Positions 53,605 to 61,852 of a stretch of 64,000 bases of DNA are shown one piece after another. Position numbers and translations under genes: made by a program. How positions within the stretch are numbered: the stretch's first letter is position 1; every line of letters begins with the position of its first letter. A model generated the notes under the pieces. The model saw only the letters and a program-made list of their open reading frames with translations, made no database searches and was not told the origin of the DNA. Where the stretch lies: contig NZ_AUCT01000033.1 in the NCBI RefSeq assembly GCF_000429905.1, positions 1-64,000 on the forward strand. Direction: 5' to 3'. This DNA is from Desulfatibacillum aliphaticivorans DSM 15576 (GTDB lineage: Bacteria > Desulfobacterota > Desulfobacteria > Desulfobacterales > Desulfatibacillaceae).

Positions 53605-53855
53605 TATTTTGGCTTTTATGCCATAAATCCTGGTAGTAGTCAATGAACAATTTCATGGGGGCAATGTTGCCTGTTTCACACAACTCCCGGTTTACTTCCT
53701 GATTGGAAGGCCAGGTTTCTGAAAAGCAAGTGACATGGAAAGACAGCTTGTGTTAATGCTTGGGTCGCTGCCTAAGGGGAGCCGTCGTTTCTACGGACCT
53801 GAATGATTTCAAGATATCGGCGCCGTTTATGGAATGGCATGCCGGAGCATTGTGC

Positions 53856-54932
53856 ATGGATATGGAACGGGATCACTATGAGGATGTAGCGTTCTTTACA
53901 TCGCGTTTGGGCGTGTTATGGTTTGTCATCCTGGCGTCCGGGCTGCTCCTTTTTCCATTCATCGCCTCCAACTATTTGAAAACCTATTATATATACGTCG
54001 CCAACTGCATTGCTATCAACATCATCGCCGCCATAGGCCTTAATTTGCTTGTGGGATGCACTGGACAGATATCCTTGGGACACGCCGGATTTTTTGCGGT
54101 AGGCGCGTATGCAACAGCGGCGCTGACCGGCAAACTGGGGGCGCCGTTTTTGCCGTCTTTGCTGATCGCCGCCTCCATTTCCGCTTTGCTGGGCTTTTTA
54201 TTGGGGCTGCCCGCCTTGCGGCTGGAGGGGCCGTATTTATCCATCGCCACTTTGGGCTTTGGGCTGACGATCACGCAAATTATCGGCAAAATTCAATATC
54301 TGGGGGCCCGTCAGGGCCTGCACGCCCCTGACTTGGTTATCGGCCCGTTTAATTTGAGTTCGGACGCCGAAAAGTATTATTTATTCGCCGCAATGGCGTT
54401 TGCAGCCTGTCTGTTCGCCCGAAACCTGATGAAAACCAGGGTGGGGCGGGCCTTTATCGCCATCCGGGATTCGGACGTGGCCGCTTCAACCATGGGGGTG
54501 AACCTCATGATTTACAAGACCCTGGCCTTTGCAGTCAGCGCCTTTTTCGCAGGGCTGGCCGGGGGGCTTTACGCCTTCGTTTTGGGATATATACAGCCCG
54601 ACACCTTTAATTTGCTCATGTCCATCATGTTTTTGGCCATGATTGTCGTGGGCGGCCTGGGCTCCATATCGGGGGCCGTCGCCGGGGCGGTTTTGCTGAC
54701 CTGGCTGGACCTGACCCTTCGCAATGTCCTGGACGTTCCCGTATTGGGGGATTGGCTGAAGAGTCTGTCCCAGTCCTATTTTTCCATTACCGGGGTCAGC
54801 AATATCCAGTATATTGTCTTTGGCGCCATCATGGTTTTGATTATGCTGTTTGAGCCTCTTGGCCTGCACGGCATATGGCTTCGCGCCAGGCGATATTGGC
54901 AAGCCCGCTCAAGCAGGGGGCGCAGCGGGTAA
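53856..54932 (+). CDS. livM: Branched-chain amino acid ABC transporter permease LivM
   Basis: 358 residues from ATG 53856, preceded by CCGGAG; the frame is open to a TTG at 53760 and an ATG at 53829, so the start is uncertain. About nine to ten transmembrane helices; LivM landmarks NIIAAIGLNLLVGCTGQISLGHAGF and GRAFIAIRDSDVAASTMGVN. First gene of a livM-livH-livJ-livG-livF operon. Confidence 0.88.
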   Translation: MDMERDHYEDVAFFTSRLGVLWFVILASGLLLFPFIASNYLKTYYIYVANCIAINIIAAIGLNLLVGCTGQISLGHAGFFAVGAYATAALTGKLGAPFLPSLLIAASISALLGFLLGLPALRLEGPYLSIATLGFGLTITQIIGKIQYLGARQGLHAPDLVIGPFNLSSDAEKYYLFAAMAFAACLFARNLMKTRVGRAFIAIRDSDVAASTMGVNLMIYKTLAFAVSAFFAGLAGGLYAFVLGYIQPDTFNLLMSIMFLAMIVVGGLGSISGAVAGAVLLTWLDLTLRNVLDVPVLGDWLKSLSQSYFSITGVSNIQYIVFGAIMVLIMLFEPLGLHGIWLRARRYWQARSSRGRSG

Positions 54933-54994
54933 AATTTTTGCAAACCCGCAGGGCACCGGCTCGGCCGGCGTCTGAAAACGGGTTGGACGGCGAA

Positions 54995-55870
54995 ATGACG
55001 GAGTTTTTGCAAATAATGCTCAATGGGGTCGCCGCGGGCAGCGGCTACGCCCTTATGGGCATTGCCATGGTCATTATATACAAGACCTCGGAGGTGGTGA
55101 ACTTCGCCCAGGGGGAAATGGCGTTGGCGTCGGTTTTTTTCACCTATATGATTCTCCGGAATTACGGAGTTCCCTTTGTTTACGCCATGCCTTTGGCCGC
55201 CTTGTTCGCCGTGTTTGTGGGCTGTGTGCTGGAGTTTGCGGTTTTAAGGAGAGCCAGGCGGCAAACCACCTTGGGCATGATCATCGTAACCATAGGGCTG
55301 GAAATGATACTCATGGGCCTGGTTTCCTGGAAATTCGGCGCCGATCACAAAGTGATGCCCTTTCCCATTACGGAGTTCGAGTCCATTTGGCTGGGGGGCT
55401 TTTATGTCACCACGTTGGAGGCCGTCACCTTTTCCGTTGTCTGGGCTGTCATGCTGGGATTGTTTGTGTTTTACCGCTACACGCGCTTAGGCTTGATCAT
55501 GAAGGCGACCCAGCAAAACAGGTCCGCGGCCAAACTCATGGGAGTGAGGACCAACCGGGTGCTCATGTTCACCTGGGGCTTGTCTTCCCTGGTCGGCTGC
55601 ATCGCGGGCCTGCTTCTCGCCCCCCGGTCCATGGAGCCGTTCATGATGTGGGACCCCATGCTGAAAGGCTTCGCCGGCGCTGTTGTGGGGGGGATGACCT
55701 CCATACCCGGAGCGGTGTTCGGCGCCTATTTTATAGGCATTGTAGAAAACCTGTTCGGCCGTTACGCATCTATGGAATTTAAGTCTGCAGTGGCTTTTGC
55801 TTTAATAGTAATTGTATTGTGTGTTAAACCAAGCGGGATTTTTTCTCGCCATTATGTTAAAAAGGTATAG
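54995..55870 (+). CDS. livH: Branched-chain amino acid ABC transporter permease LivH
   Basis: 291 residues from ATG 54995 (GGACGG upstream; a longer start at 54875 overlaps livM and lacks a site). Eight transmembrane helices; landmarks NGVAAGSGYALMGIAMVIIY and NFAQGEMALASVF, plus GLIMKATQQNRSAAKLMGV. Forms the heterodimeric channel with LivM. Confidence 0.9.
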   Translation: MTEFLQIMLNGVAAGSGYALMGIAMVIIYKTSEVVNFAQGEMALASVFFTYMILRNYGVPFVYAMPLAALFAVFVGCVLEFAVLRRARRQTTLGMIIVTIGLEMILMGLVSWKFGADHKVMPFPITEFESIWLGGFYVTTLEAVTFSVVWAVMLGLFVFYRYTRLGLIMKATQQNRSAAKLMGVRTNRVLMFTWGLSSLVGCIAGLLLAPRSMEPFMMWDPMLKGFAGAVVGGMTSIPGAVFGAYFIGIVENLFGRYASMEFKSAVAFALIVIVLCVKPSGIFSRHYVKKV

Positions 55871-55909
55871 TAAAAAATACTCAAAGCACTCATGGACAGG
55901 AGGACTGGC

Positions 55910-57100
55910 ATGAGAACAAATATTCTCTTGGCATCTTTTGCTTTATTCTCTTTGATTGCATGCATGGGCTTTCCCGCCTTTGCTGAAGAGGGCGTGACCG
56001 ATACGGAGATTCATATCGGCCAGTGGGGGCCCCAGACAGGCCCCGCCGCAGCCTGGGGTTCGGTGGCCAGGGGCACGGGCGTACTGTTTGAAATGATTAA
56101 TGAAAAAGGCGGCATCCACGGCCGGAAGATCATCTACCACACCTTCAACGACGCCTACAACCCGGCTCAAACCCTGGCGGGCGTCAAGCAACTGCAGGAA
56201 AGCGTAGGGATTTTCGCCTGGGTGGGGGGCGTGGGCACGGCCCCTGGAATGGCCGTGAAAGACTACCTCATGGAGCGCAAGACGCCCTGGATCAGCCCGG
56301 CTTCCGGCTCCATGCACTGGATAGATCCTCCGCAAAAATATCTTTTTGCAACCTATCCCCTGTATAAAATGGAAGCCAAGGCTTTATGCCGCTACTCGGT
56401 GGAAATTCTGGGTAAAACCCGGGTCGCCATTGCCTACCAAAATGACGATTACGGCGCCAACGGCCTCAAGGGCGCCAAGGAAGAGCTTGCAAAACACGGC
56501 CTGACCTTAGTCGCCGAAGTTCCTGTGGACACGGCGGAGGGCGATCTGAGGCCCCAAGCCGCAAAACTCAAGCAGGCGGATGCAGACACCGTCCTCTTGT
56601 GGGTGGCGCCCAAGCACGCCATTGCATTATTGGGGGCGGCTAAAGCCATGAAGTACGATCCCCAGTGGATGAGCACCAGCACCTGTTCGGACTATCCTTA
56701 CCTCTACGATATAAGCAAAGGCCTGTGGGAAGGCGTCATCACCACCTTTTTCGGGGACGGGCCCGACTCCTTCGGCCCTCTCATGCGGGAATATAAAGCC
56801 GCCTACGACAAATTTGCCGCTCCCGGCGAAAGATGGGGCACTTTTTTTACCTCCGGCTTCGGCTTTGCGGAACCCCTGGTGGAAGCCCTGCACCGGTGCG
56901 GACGTGACCTCACCCGCGAACGCCTGGTGGAGGAGTTGGAAAAGCTGCAATACTTCCGGGGCGTCATGGGCAGAATCAGCTTTGCGCCCTTTGACCCCAA
57001 TGACCCCATGTGCCGTCAGGGGCAGACCGAAGTGTTTATCGCTAAGTGCGTGGAAGACGGCGACATGGTCCAGTTGACCGATTGGCTGAAAATCGACTGA
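55910..57100 (+). CDS. livJ: Periplasmic branched-chain amino acid-type binding protein
   Basis: 396 residues from ATG 55910 (AGGAGG at 55899-55904). Signal peptide ending FPAFA, then type I periplasmic fold: TDTEIHIGQWGPQTGPAA (LivJ-like opening), GGVGTAPGMAVKDYL and AIAYQNDDYGANGLKGAKEEL. Binds Leu/Ile/Val or a related compound such as an amide or aromatic acid; the ligand is not determined by sequence. Confidence 0.88.
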   Translation: MRTNILLASFALFSLIACMGFPAFAEEGVTDTEIHIGQWGPQTGPAAAWGSVARGTGVLFEMINEKGGIHGRKIIYHTFNDAYNPAQTLAGVKQLQESVGIFAWVGGVGTAPGMAVKDYLMERKTPWISPASGSMHWIDPPQKYLFATYPLYKMEAKALCRYSVEILGKTRVAIAYQNDDYGANGLKGAKEELAKHGLTLVAEVPVDTAEGDLRPQAAKLKQADADTVLLWVAPKHAIALLGAAKAMKYDPQWMSTSTCSDYPYLYDISKGLWEGVITTFFGDGPDSFGPLMREYKAAYDKFAAPGERWGTFFTSGFGFAEPLVEALHRCGRDLTRERLVEELEKLQYFRGVMGRISFAPFDPNDPMCRQGQTEVFIAKCVEDGDMVQLTDWLKID

Positions 57101-57214
57101 TTTTGCGGAGCCTTGCAATAAAGCCTGCAAACCGCCCGGGCGTTAATGAAAAGCCTTTGGAGCGGTCGCTGCGTAACGCCGGGCAGAGCGGCCCCGGCTT
57201 TAAAAGGATGGTGC

Positions 57215-58006
57215 ATGGCGTTTTTCATGGTGGAAAAACTTTCCATGTGGTTTGGGGGGCTGGCGGCTCTGGATGATGTTGGATTTGAAATCCCCCCAGG
57301 CTCGATTTTTTCCCTCATAGGCCCCAACGGGGCCGGTAAGACCACGCTTTTTAACTGCATCAACGGAATCTACAAGCCCGCAAGCGGCTCCATCCGTTTG
57401 AACGGCCGGGAACTGACCGGCAAAAAACCCCACGCCATCGCCCAAATGGGCGTCGCACGAACTTTCCAGAATATTGAACTCTTCTCGCAAATGACGCTCA
57501 TGGAAAATCTCATGCTGGGCAGGCACCTGTTTATGAAAACCGGTCTGTTCAGGGGGGGCTTCATGTGGGGAAGAAAATCCTTTGCAGGGAGGGAGGAGGT
57601 TCTCCATAGAAAAAAGGCGGCAGAGCTCATCGAATTGCTGGAGCTTCAGCCGTACAGGGGGCGGCCCGTGGGGGGCCTGCCGTACGGAATTCAAAAAAGG
57701 GTGGAGCTTGGCAGGGCCCTGGCCATGGAGCCCAAACTGATTTTGCTGGACGAGCCGTGCGCCGGAATGAACGCCGAAGAAAGGCGCGACATGATCTTGC
57801 GCATTAAAACCGTGAAAGAGGCCTTGGGGGCCGCCGTTTTTTTGATCGAGCACGACATGGCGATTGTCATGGACATATCCGATCAGGTTCTCGTCATGAA
57901 CTTCGGCAAGCCGGTCGCCCAGGGGACTCCCGGTCAGGTGCAGGCTCACCCTGAGGTGGCGGCCGCTTATTTGGGGGAGGACGACCCGGATGATTGCCTC
58001 GCTTGA
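57215..58006 (+). CDS. livG: Branched-chain amino acid ABC transporter ATPase LivG
   Basis: 263 residues from ATG 57215 (AAAGGA upstream). Walker A GPNGAGKTT, LivG-specific ARTFQNIELF, Walker B LILLDEPCAGMN and H-loop LIEHDMAIVMDISD. The ABC signature is GGLPYGIQKR in place of the usual LSYGQQRR, a divergence also seen in some LivG proteins. livF overlaps its 3' end by 17 bases. Confidence 0.9.
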   Translation: MAFFMVEKLSMWFGGLAALDDVGFEIPPGSIFSLIGPNGAGKTTLFNCINGIYKPASGSIRLNGRELTGKKPHAIAQMGVARTFQNIELFSQMTLMENLMLGRHLFMKTGLFRGGFMWGRKSFAGREEVLHRKKAAELIELLELQPYRGRPVGGLPYGIQKRVELGRALAMEPKLILLDEPCAGMNAEERRDMILRIKTVKEALGAAVFLIEHDMAIVMDISDQVLVMNFGKPVAQGTPGQVQAHPEVAAAYLGEDDPDDCLA

Positions 58007-58739
58007 GTTAAAAGACGTCCAGGCCCGCTACGGCCTCATACAGGCGGTTCGAGGGGCCTCCTTTGCTGTCAGGCGAGGGAGCGTCACAGGGTTATTGGGC
58101 AATAACGGCGCGGGAAAATCCACTCTCTTGAAAACCGTCATGGGTTTGATTCCCGGCCAGCCCCAAAAAGGCGAAATCCTCCTGGACGGCAAACGCATCA
58201 ACGGCATGGACACGGAAAGCATCGTCCGTTTAGGCGTCTCCTACGTGCCGGAAAACAGGGCGGTCTTTCATGAGCTTAGCGTGCAGGACAACCTGATCAT
58301 GGGCGCACACATCCGAAAAGACCGGCGCGCTCTAAAAACCGACCTGGAACGGATATACGCGTTTTTTCCCATCCTGGCGGACAGAATCAACCAGCCGGCC
58401 GGAACTCTTTCCGGCGGAGAACAGCAAATGCTGGCCATAAGCCGGGCCATGATGTCCAGGCCGCGCCTGCTGCTTTTGGACGAACCCTCTTTGGGGCTTT
58501 CACCGTTTCTCGTCCGAAAAATATTCCAAATTATACGGATCATCCGGAACCAGGGCGTGACCATTTTACTTGTGGAACAGAATGTGCGTAAAGCTCTGGC
58601 GATTTCAGATTACGCCGTGGTTATGGAAAGCGGCAGGCTTGTCAGCGCAGGGCCAAGCGCTGACTTGAAAAACGATCCAAGGATAAAAGAGTTCTACCTG
58701 GGATTAAATTTCCGTGAAACGCAGGAACCTCCCTGCTAA
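57990..58739 (+). CDS. livF: Branched-chain amino acid ABC transporter ATPase LivF
   Basis: 249 residues. Walker A GNNGAGKST, LSGGEQQMLAISRAMM signature, Walker B LLLLDEPSLGLSP and VEQNVRKALAISD. GGGGAGG precedes the ATG within livG. Last gene of the liv operon. Confidence 0.92.
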   Translation: MIASLELKDVQARYGLIQAVRGASFAVRRGSVTGLLGNNGAGKSTLLKTVMGLIPGQPQKGEILLDGKRINGMDTESIVRLGVSYVPENRAVFHELSVQDNLIMGAHIRKDRRALKTDLERIYAFFPILADRINQPAGTLSGGEQQMLAISRAMMSRPRLLLLDEPSLGLSPFLVRKIFQIIRIIRNQGVTILLVEQNVRKALAISDYAVVMESGRLVSAGPSADLKNDPRIKEFYLGLNFRETQEPPC

Positions 58740-59312
58740 TCAGGGATCGTTCTTACGGCGTACCGGCGGCTCCCTGCTTGGTTTATCCATAAAACTTCGA
58801 GTCTGTAAAAAAGCGGACCTCCATGAAAAGCATTTGATCGTTTTAAGGAGGGGGGCGACGGAAACTCGATTTATTCCATTTGCCAACTGATTGATAATAA
58901 AGTTAATTGAAAAGATGCTGGATCAAAGGGCGGGGCGTTGAGGGGACTGGCGGCAAGCCTTTGCATCCGCTTTTTACTCCCTTGCGGGGATAAGATATTC
59001 ATGAATTTTTCTTGTTTGGCTGATCATGATTGACGAGGGCCGCCCGGTGAAATATGCTTAAGAATTGAAGGTATTAAATTTATGCCTGCAGCGTCCTGTT
59101 CATTGCCTGCTGATTACGAGCGAAACGCCTCGGCTGCCGAATAGGTCCATCCAGGTGAAGTCGTTTGAATTTTTGCCTGAAAAGTTGTACGAATAAGAGT
59201 TTGAAGCTGCTCCCGCCGTTGCAGTTGGGCAAGGCTCCGTCACGCGGGCTTTTGCCTGTCTAATCGAGGGAATACATACTGGTGAAGAATCATAGAAAGG
59301 AAGGGACGAGCT
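58740..59312. other. Intergenic gap after the liv operon
   Basis: 573 bases without a supported gene. A weak terminator-like stem with five Ts (GCGG...CCGC, 58950-58975) is the only structure noted on the rightward strand. A promoter for the partner-switching genes must lie here but none is convincing; the c-di-GMP riboswitch core was looked for and not seen. Confidence 0.4.
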
Positions 59313-59651
59313 ATGGAATTGACTGTGGTGCAGTCGAGTGACGCTTATACCCATCTGGCATTGGCCGGCAGGCTGGATGTCGCGGGCGAACAGGCTGTTG
59401 GGACGGAATTTGCCGCTTATGCAGGCGCCGGAAAGTCCCTGATCGTTGACTTGAGCCAGGTTTCTTTCTTGGCTTCCCTGGGCATCAGGATGCTTTTTCA
59501 GGGCGCGAAAACGCTGTTTGCCGGGGGCGTAAAAATGGTTTTGTTAAATCCCCAGCCTTTGGTGGAGGAAATCCTGCAGACCGCCGGTCTGACGGAGCTC
59601 ATGCCTATCACCCACGACGAAGGCGAAGCCCAGACCATCGCAAAGGGATAG
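59313..59651 (+). CDS. STAS-domain anti-sigma factor antagonist
   Basis: 112 residues, a single STAS domain. The phosphorylatable serine is in LSQVSFLASLGIRML (the S of ASLG). Such proteins bind and sequester a HATPase anti-sigma kinase when unphosphorylated. AAGGAAGG precedes the start. The next two genes supply the kinase and the phosphatase, making a partner-switching module. Confidence 0.9.
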   Translation: MELTVVQSSDAYTHLALAGRLDVAGEQAVGTEFAAYAGAGKSLIVDLSQVSFLASLGIRMLFQGAKTLFAGGVKMVLLNPQPLVEEILQTAGLTELMPITHDEGEAQTIAKG

Positions 59652-59735
59652 CACCTTCCCTTGGCAATTCGCGTTGGCTTTAGCGGCGTTATCGTGAATC
59701 ACTAACTTGCCGCGCCCGCCCCGGCGGGATTTGGC

Positions 59736-60200
59736 ATGGAAGGGGATGCAGGCTGTGCTATGGCCCGGGTTTTGGAAATTGCTTTAAAAAGCGACTATGA
59801 TGAGCTTGGACGCATTTGTATATCCGTCAATGAGTTTCTTGAGTCTCATGAACTTAGTCCAAGGGTGCTGTACGGCGTCAATTTGGCCCTTGAAGAAATT
59901 CTGACCAATATTTTCAAATACGGTTATGACGACGAGTGCAAGGACCACGATATCTCCGTGCGCCTGGAAGTGGAGGGGCCGGGAGTTTCCGTGCAGATCG
60001 TCGACGACGGAAACAGCTTCGACCTGGAACAAGCCCCGGAGCCGGATTTATCCACTCCCATATCGGAACGCACCATCGGCGGCCTTGGCATCCACCTGGT
60101 TCGCAATATGCTGGACACAATAAATTACCAGCGGGTGGACGATAAGAATATTATAGAACTTAGCATCAAGGGAGAGGCCGCTTGCAGCGGTAAAGATTAG
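59736..60200 (+). CDS. HATPase anti-sigma-type serine kinase (RsbW/SpoIIAB-like)
   Basis: 154 residues, or 146 if begun at ATG 59760 (MARVLEIALK); neither start has a strong ribosome-binding site. GHKL ATPase motifs: NLALEEILTNIFKYGY (N-box), VDDGNSFD (G1) and GGLGIHLVRNMLD (G2). It phosphorylates the STAS antagonist encoded upstream and, in classic systems, binds a sigma factor. No sigma gene is near, so the output may be a different target. Two bases separate its stop from the phosphatase start. Confidence 0.88.
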   Translation: MEGDAGCAMARVLEIALKSDYDELGRICISVNEFLESHELSPRVLYGVNLALEEILTNIFKYGYDDECKDHDISVRLEVEGPGVSVQIVDDGNSFDLEQAPEPDLSTPISERTIGGLGIHLVRNMLDTINYQRVDDKNIIELSIKGEAACSGKD

Positions 60201-60202
60201 TC

Positions 60203-61852
60203 ATGGAAGCCACCGACCAAACAGAACAGGCCGTAAGGCTGAAAAAACTGATCGAAGCCAACCAGACCATCGCCAGGGTTGAGTCTTTGGAAGAACTCTT
60301 TCCCATGCTCATGACCCTTGCCAAGGAAGTGACAAACGCCGAGGCCTCGTCCATCATGCGGTATCGGCCCAACCGGAATGTGCTCGAGTTTGAGCTGGCG
60401 TCCAATGAAGGGACGGGCAACCTGGACAAGATTCTCCGGGAAAAAATCACCCTGAAACTGGGCGAGGGCGTTGCGGGCTGGGTGGGCGAAAACAGAGAAT
60501 CGGTCAATATTCGGGACGCCCAGAACGACCCGCGCTTCTCCCGACGCGCCGACAGCGAAACCGGGTTCGTCACCCGGGCTATCCTGTGCTCCCCCATTTT
60601 GCACGAAAACGAGTTGCTGGGCGTGGTCCAGGTTCTGAACCCCAAAAGCTCCAGGAATTTTGACGACGGCGACCTGGAAATCCTGGAGGCCTTCGCTGGC
60701 TTGGCCGCCGTGGCCATTGTCCGTTCCAGGCTGTTGGAAAACCTCATCGCCCAGGAGAAGCTCCAGGCCGCCAAGAACGCGGCAGACATTGTGGAGGCGG
60801 CTGCAGACGCCATCATCACCTTTGGCATTGAAAGCCTCCGCATCCGGGGAATCAACCCTGCAGCCATGCGCATTTTCGGATACGACTACGATGAATTCAT
60901 CGACATGTCCATGCTGGCCTTGCTGGAGCACGGGGAGGAAGAGGACATCCTGGACCGCATATTTTCCGGCGAATTGCACGAATTGCCCGGTCTGCGAAAA
61001 AACGGGGAAGCCTTTCCCATGGAAGCGGTGGTTCGCATCGGCGGCAAGCAGGGCGAAGAGTTTTTCATAGGAACCTTTCGGGACGTCACCAAGAAAAACG
61101 AGGCCCTTCGCAAGCTGTACTCCGAGTTGTCCAAGGCCGCTGATTACGTAAAAACCCTGCTGCCGTCCCCCATTACGGACGGGCCTTTAAGGGCGCATTG
61201 GCGGTTTATACCGTCCACGTCCCTGGGCGGAGACTCTTTCGGCTACCATTGGGTGGACGAAGAACATTTCGCCATATACCTGCTGGATGTGTGCGGCCAC
61301 GGGGTTCATGCTGCGCTGCTTTCCGTGTCCGTTATCAATGTGCTTCAGTCTCAATCCCTGCCCGGCACTGATTTCAAGGAGCCGGATCAGGTGCTGAACG
61401 CCCTGAACAACGCCTTTCCCATGGAACGGCATAACGAAATGTACTTTACCATGTGGTACGGGGTTTATAACCGGAAAACCCGCACCCTGGTTTACGCCAG
61501 CGGCGGGCATCCGCCCGCCCTGCTCATGACCAGCGGCCCCAAGGGGCGCATCCGTCCCATCGGCCTCAAGACCCCCAACATGTTCATTGGCGGCATGCCC
61601 AACGTCAAATATAAAAAGAACGAAGTGAAGATCGAAGGCAAATGCCGCTTGTTCGTCTTTTCCGACGGCGTCTACGAGATCGAAACGCCGGAAGGCGTTA
61701 TGTGGAAGTACGAGGAATTCCAGGATTTTATGGTCAACGTGCCTCCCAATGAAGGGGCGGAGATGGACCGCCTTTTCGGACACGCGAAAAAGCTGTGCGG
61801 AGAGGACACCCTGGACGACGATTTTTCCATTATGGAAGTGGTCTTTGATTAA
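60203..61852 (+). CDS. GAF-PAS-PP2C (SpoIIE-type) phosphatase
   Basis: 549 residues. GAF domain (about 25-180: LGEGVAGWVGENRESVNI...LLGVVQVLNPKS), PAS domain (about 195-305) and a PP2C catalytic domain (about 325-549) with GGDSFGYHWVDEEHFAIYLLDVCGHGVHAALLS (abbreviated), and SDGVYE and DDDFSIM, which supply the metal aspartates. It dephosphorylates the STAS antagonist in response to a signal sensed by GAF/PAS. It is the third gene of the module; the 3' end overlaps the convergent kinase gene by four bases. Confidence 0.9.
   Translation: MEATDQTEQAVRLKKLIEANQTIARVESLEELFPMLMTLAKEVTNAEASSIMRYRPNRNVLEFELASNEGTGNLDKILREKITLKLGEGVAGWVGENRESVNIRDAQNDPRFSRRADSETGFVTRAILCSPILHENELLGVVQVLNPKSSRNFDDGDLEILEAFAGLAAVAIVRSRLLENLIAQEKLQAAKNAADIVEAAADAIITFGIESLRIRGINPAAMRIFGYDYDEFIDMSMLALLEHGEEEDILDRIFSGELHELPGLRKNGEAFPMEAVVRIGGKQGEEFFIGTFRDVTKKNEALRKLYSELSKAADYVKTLLPSPITDGPLRAHWRFIPSTSLGGDSFGYHWVDEEHFAIYLLDVCGHGVHAALLSVSVINVLQSQSLPGTDFKEPDQVLNALNNAFPMERHNEMYFTMWYGVYNRKTRTLVYASGGHPPALLMTSGPKGRIRPIGLKTPNMFIGGMPNVKYKKNEVKIEGKCRLFVFSDGVYEIETPEGVMWKYEEFQDFMVNVPPNEGAEMDRLFGHAKKLCGEDTLDDDFSIMEVVFD

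Noticed and set aside
59100..59300. c-di-GMP riboswitch before the partner-switching genes
   Set aside because: A GC-rich stretch looked suggestive, but the conserved GGxAAACC and GGACGCAAAGCC-type core is absent.
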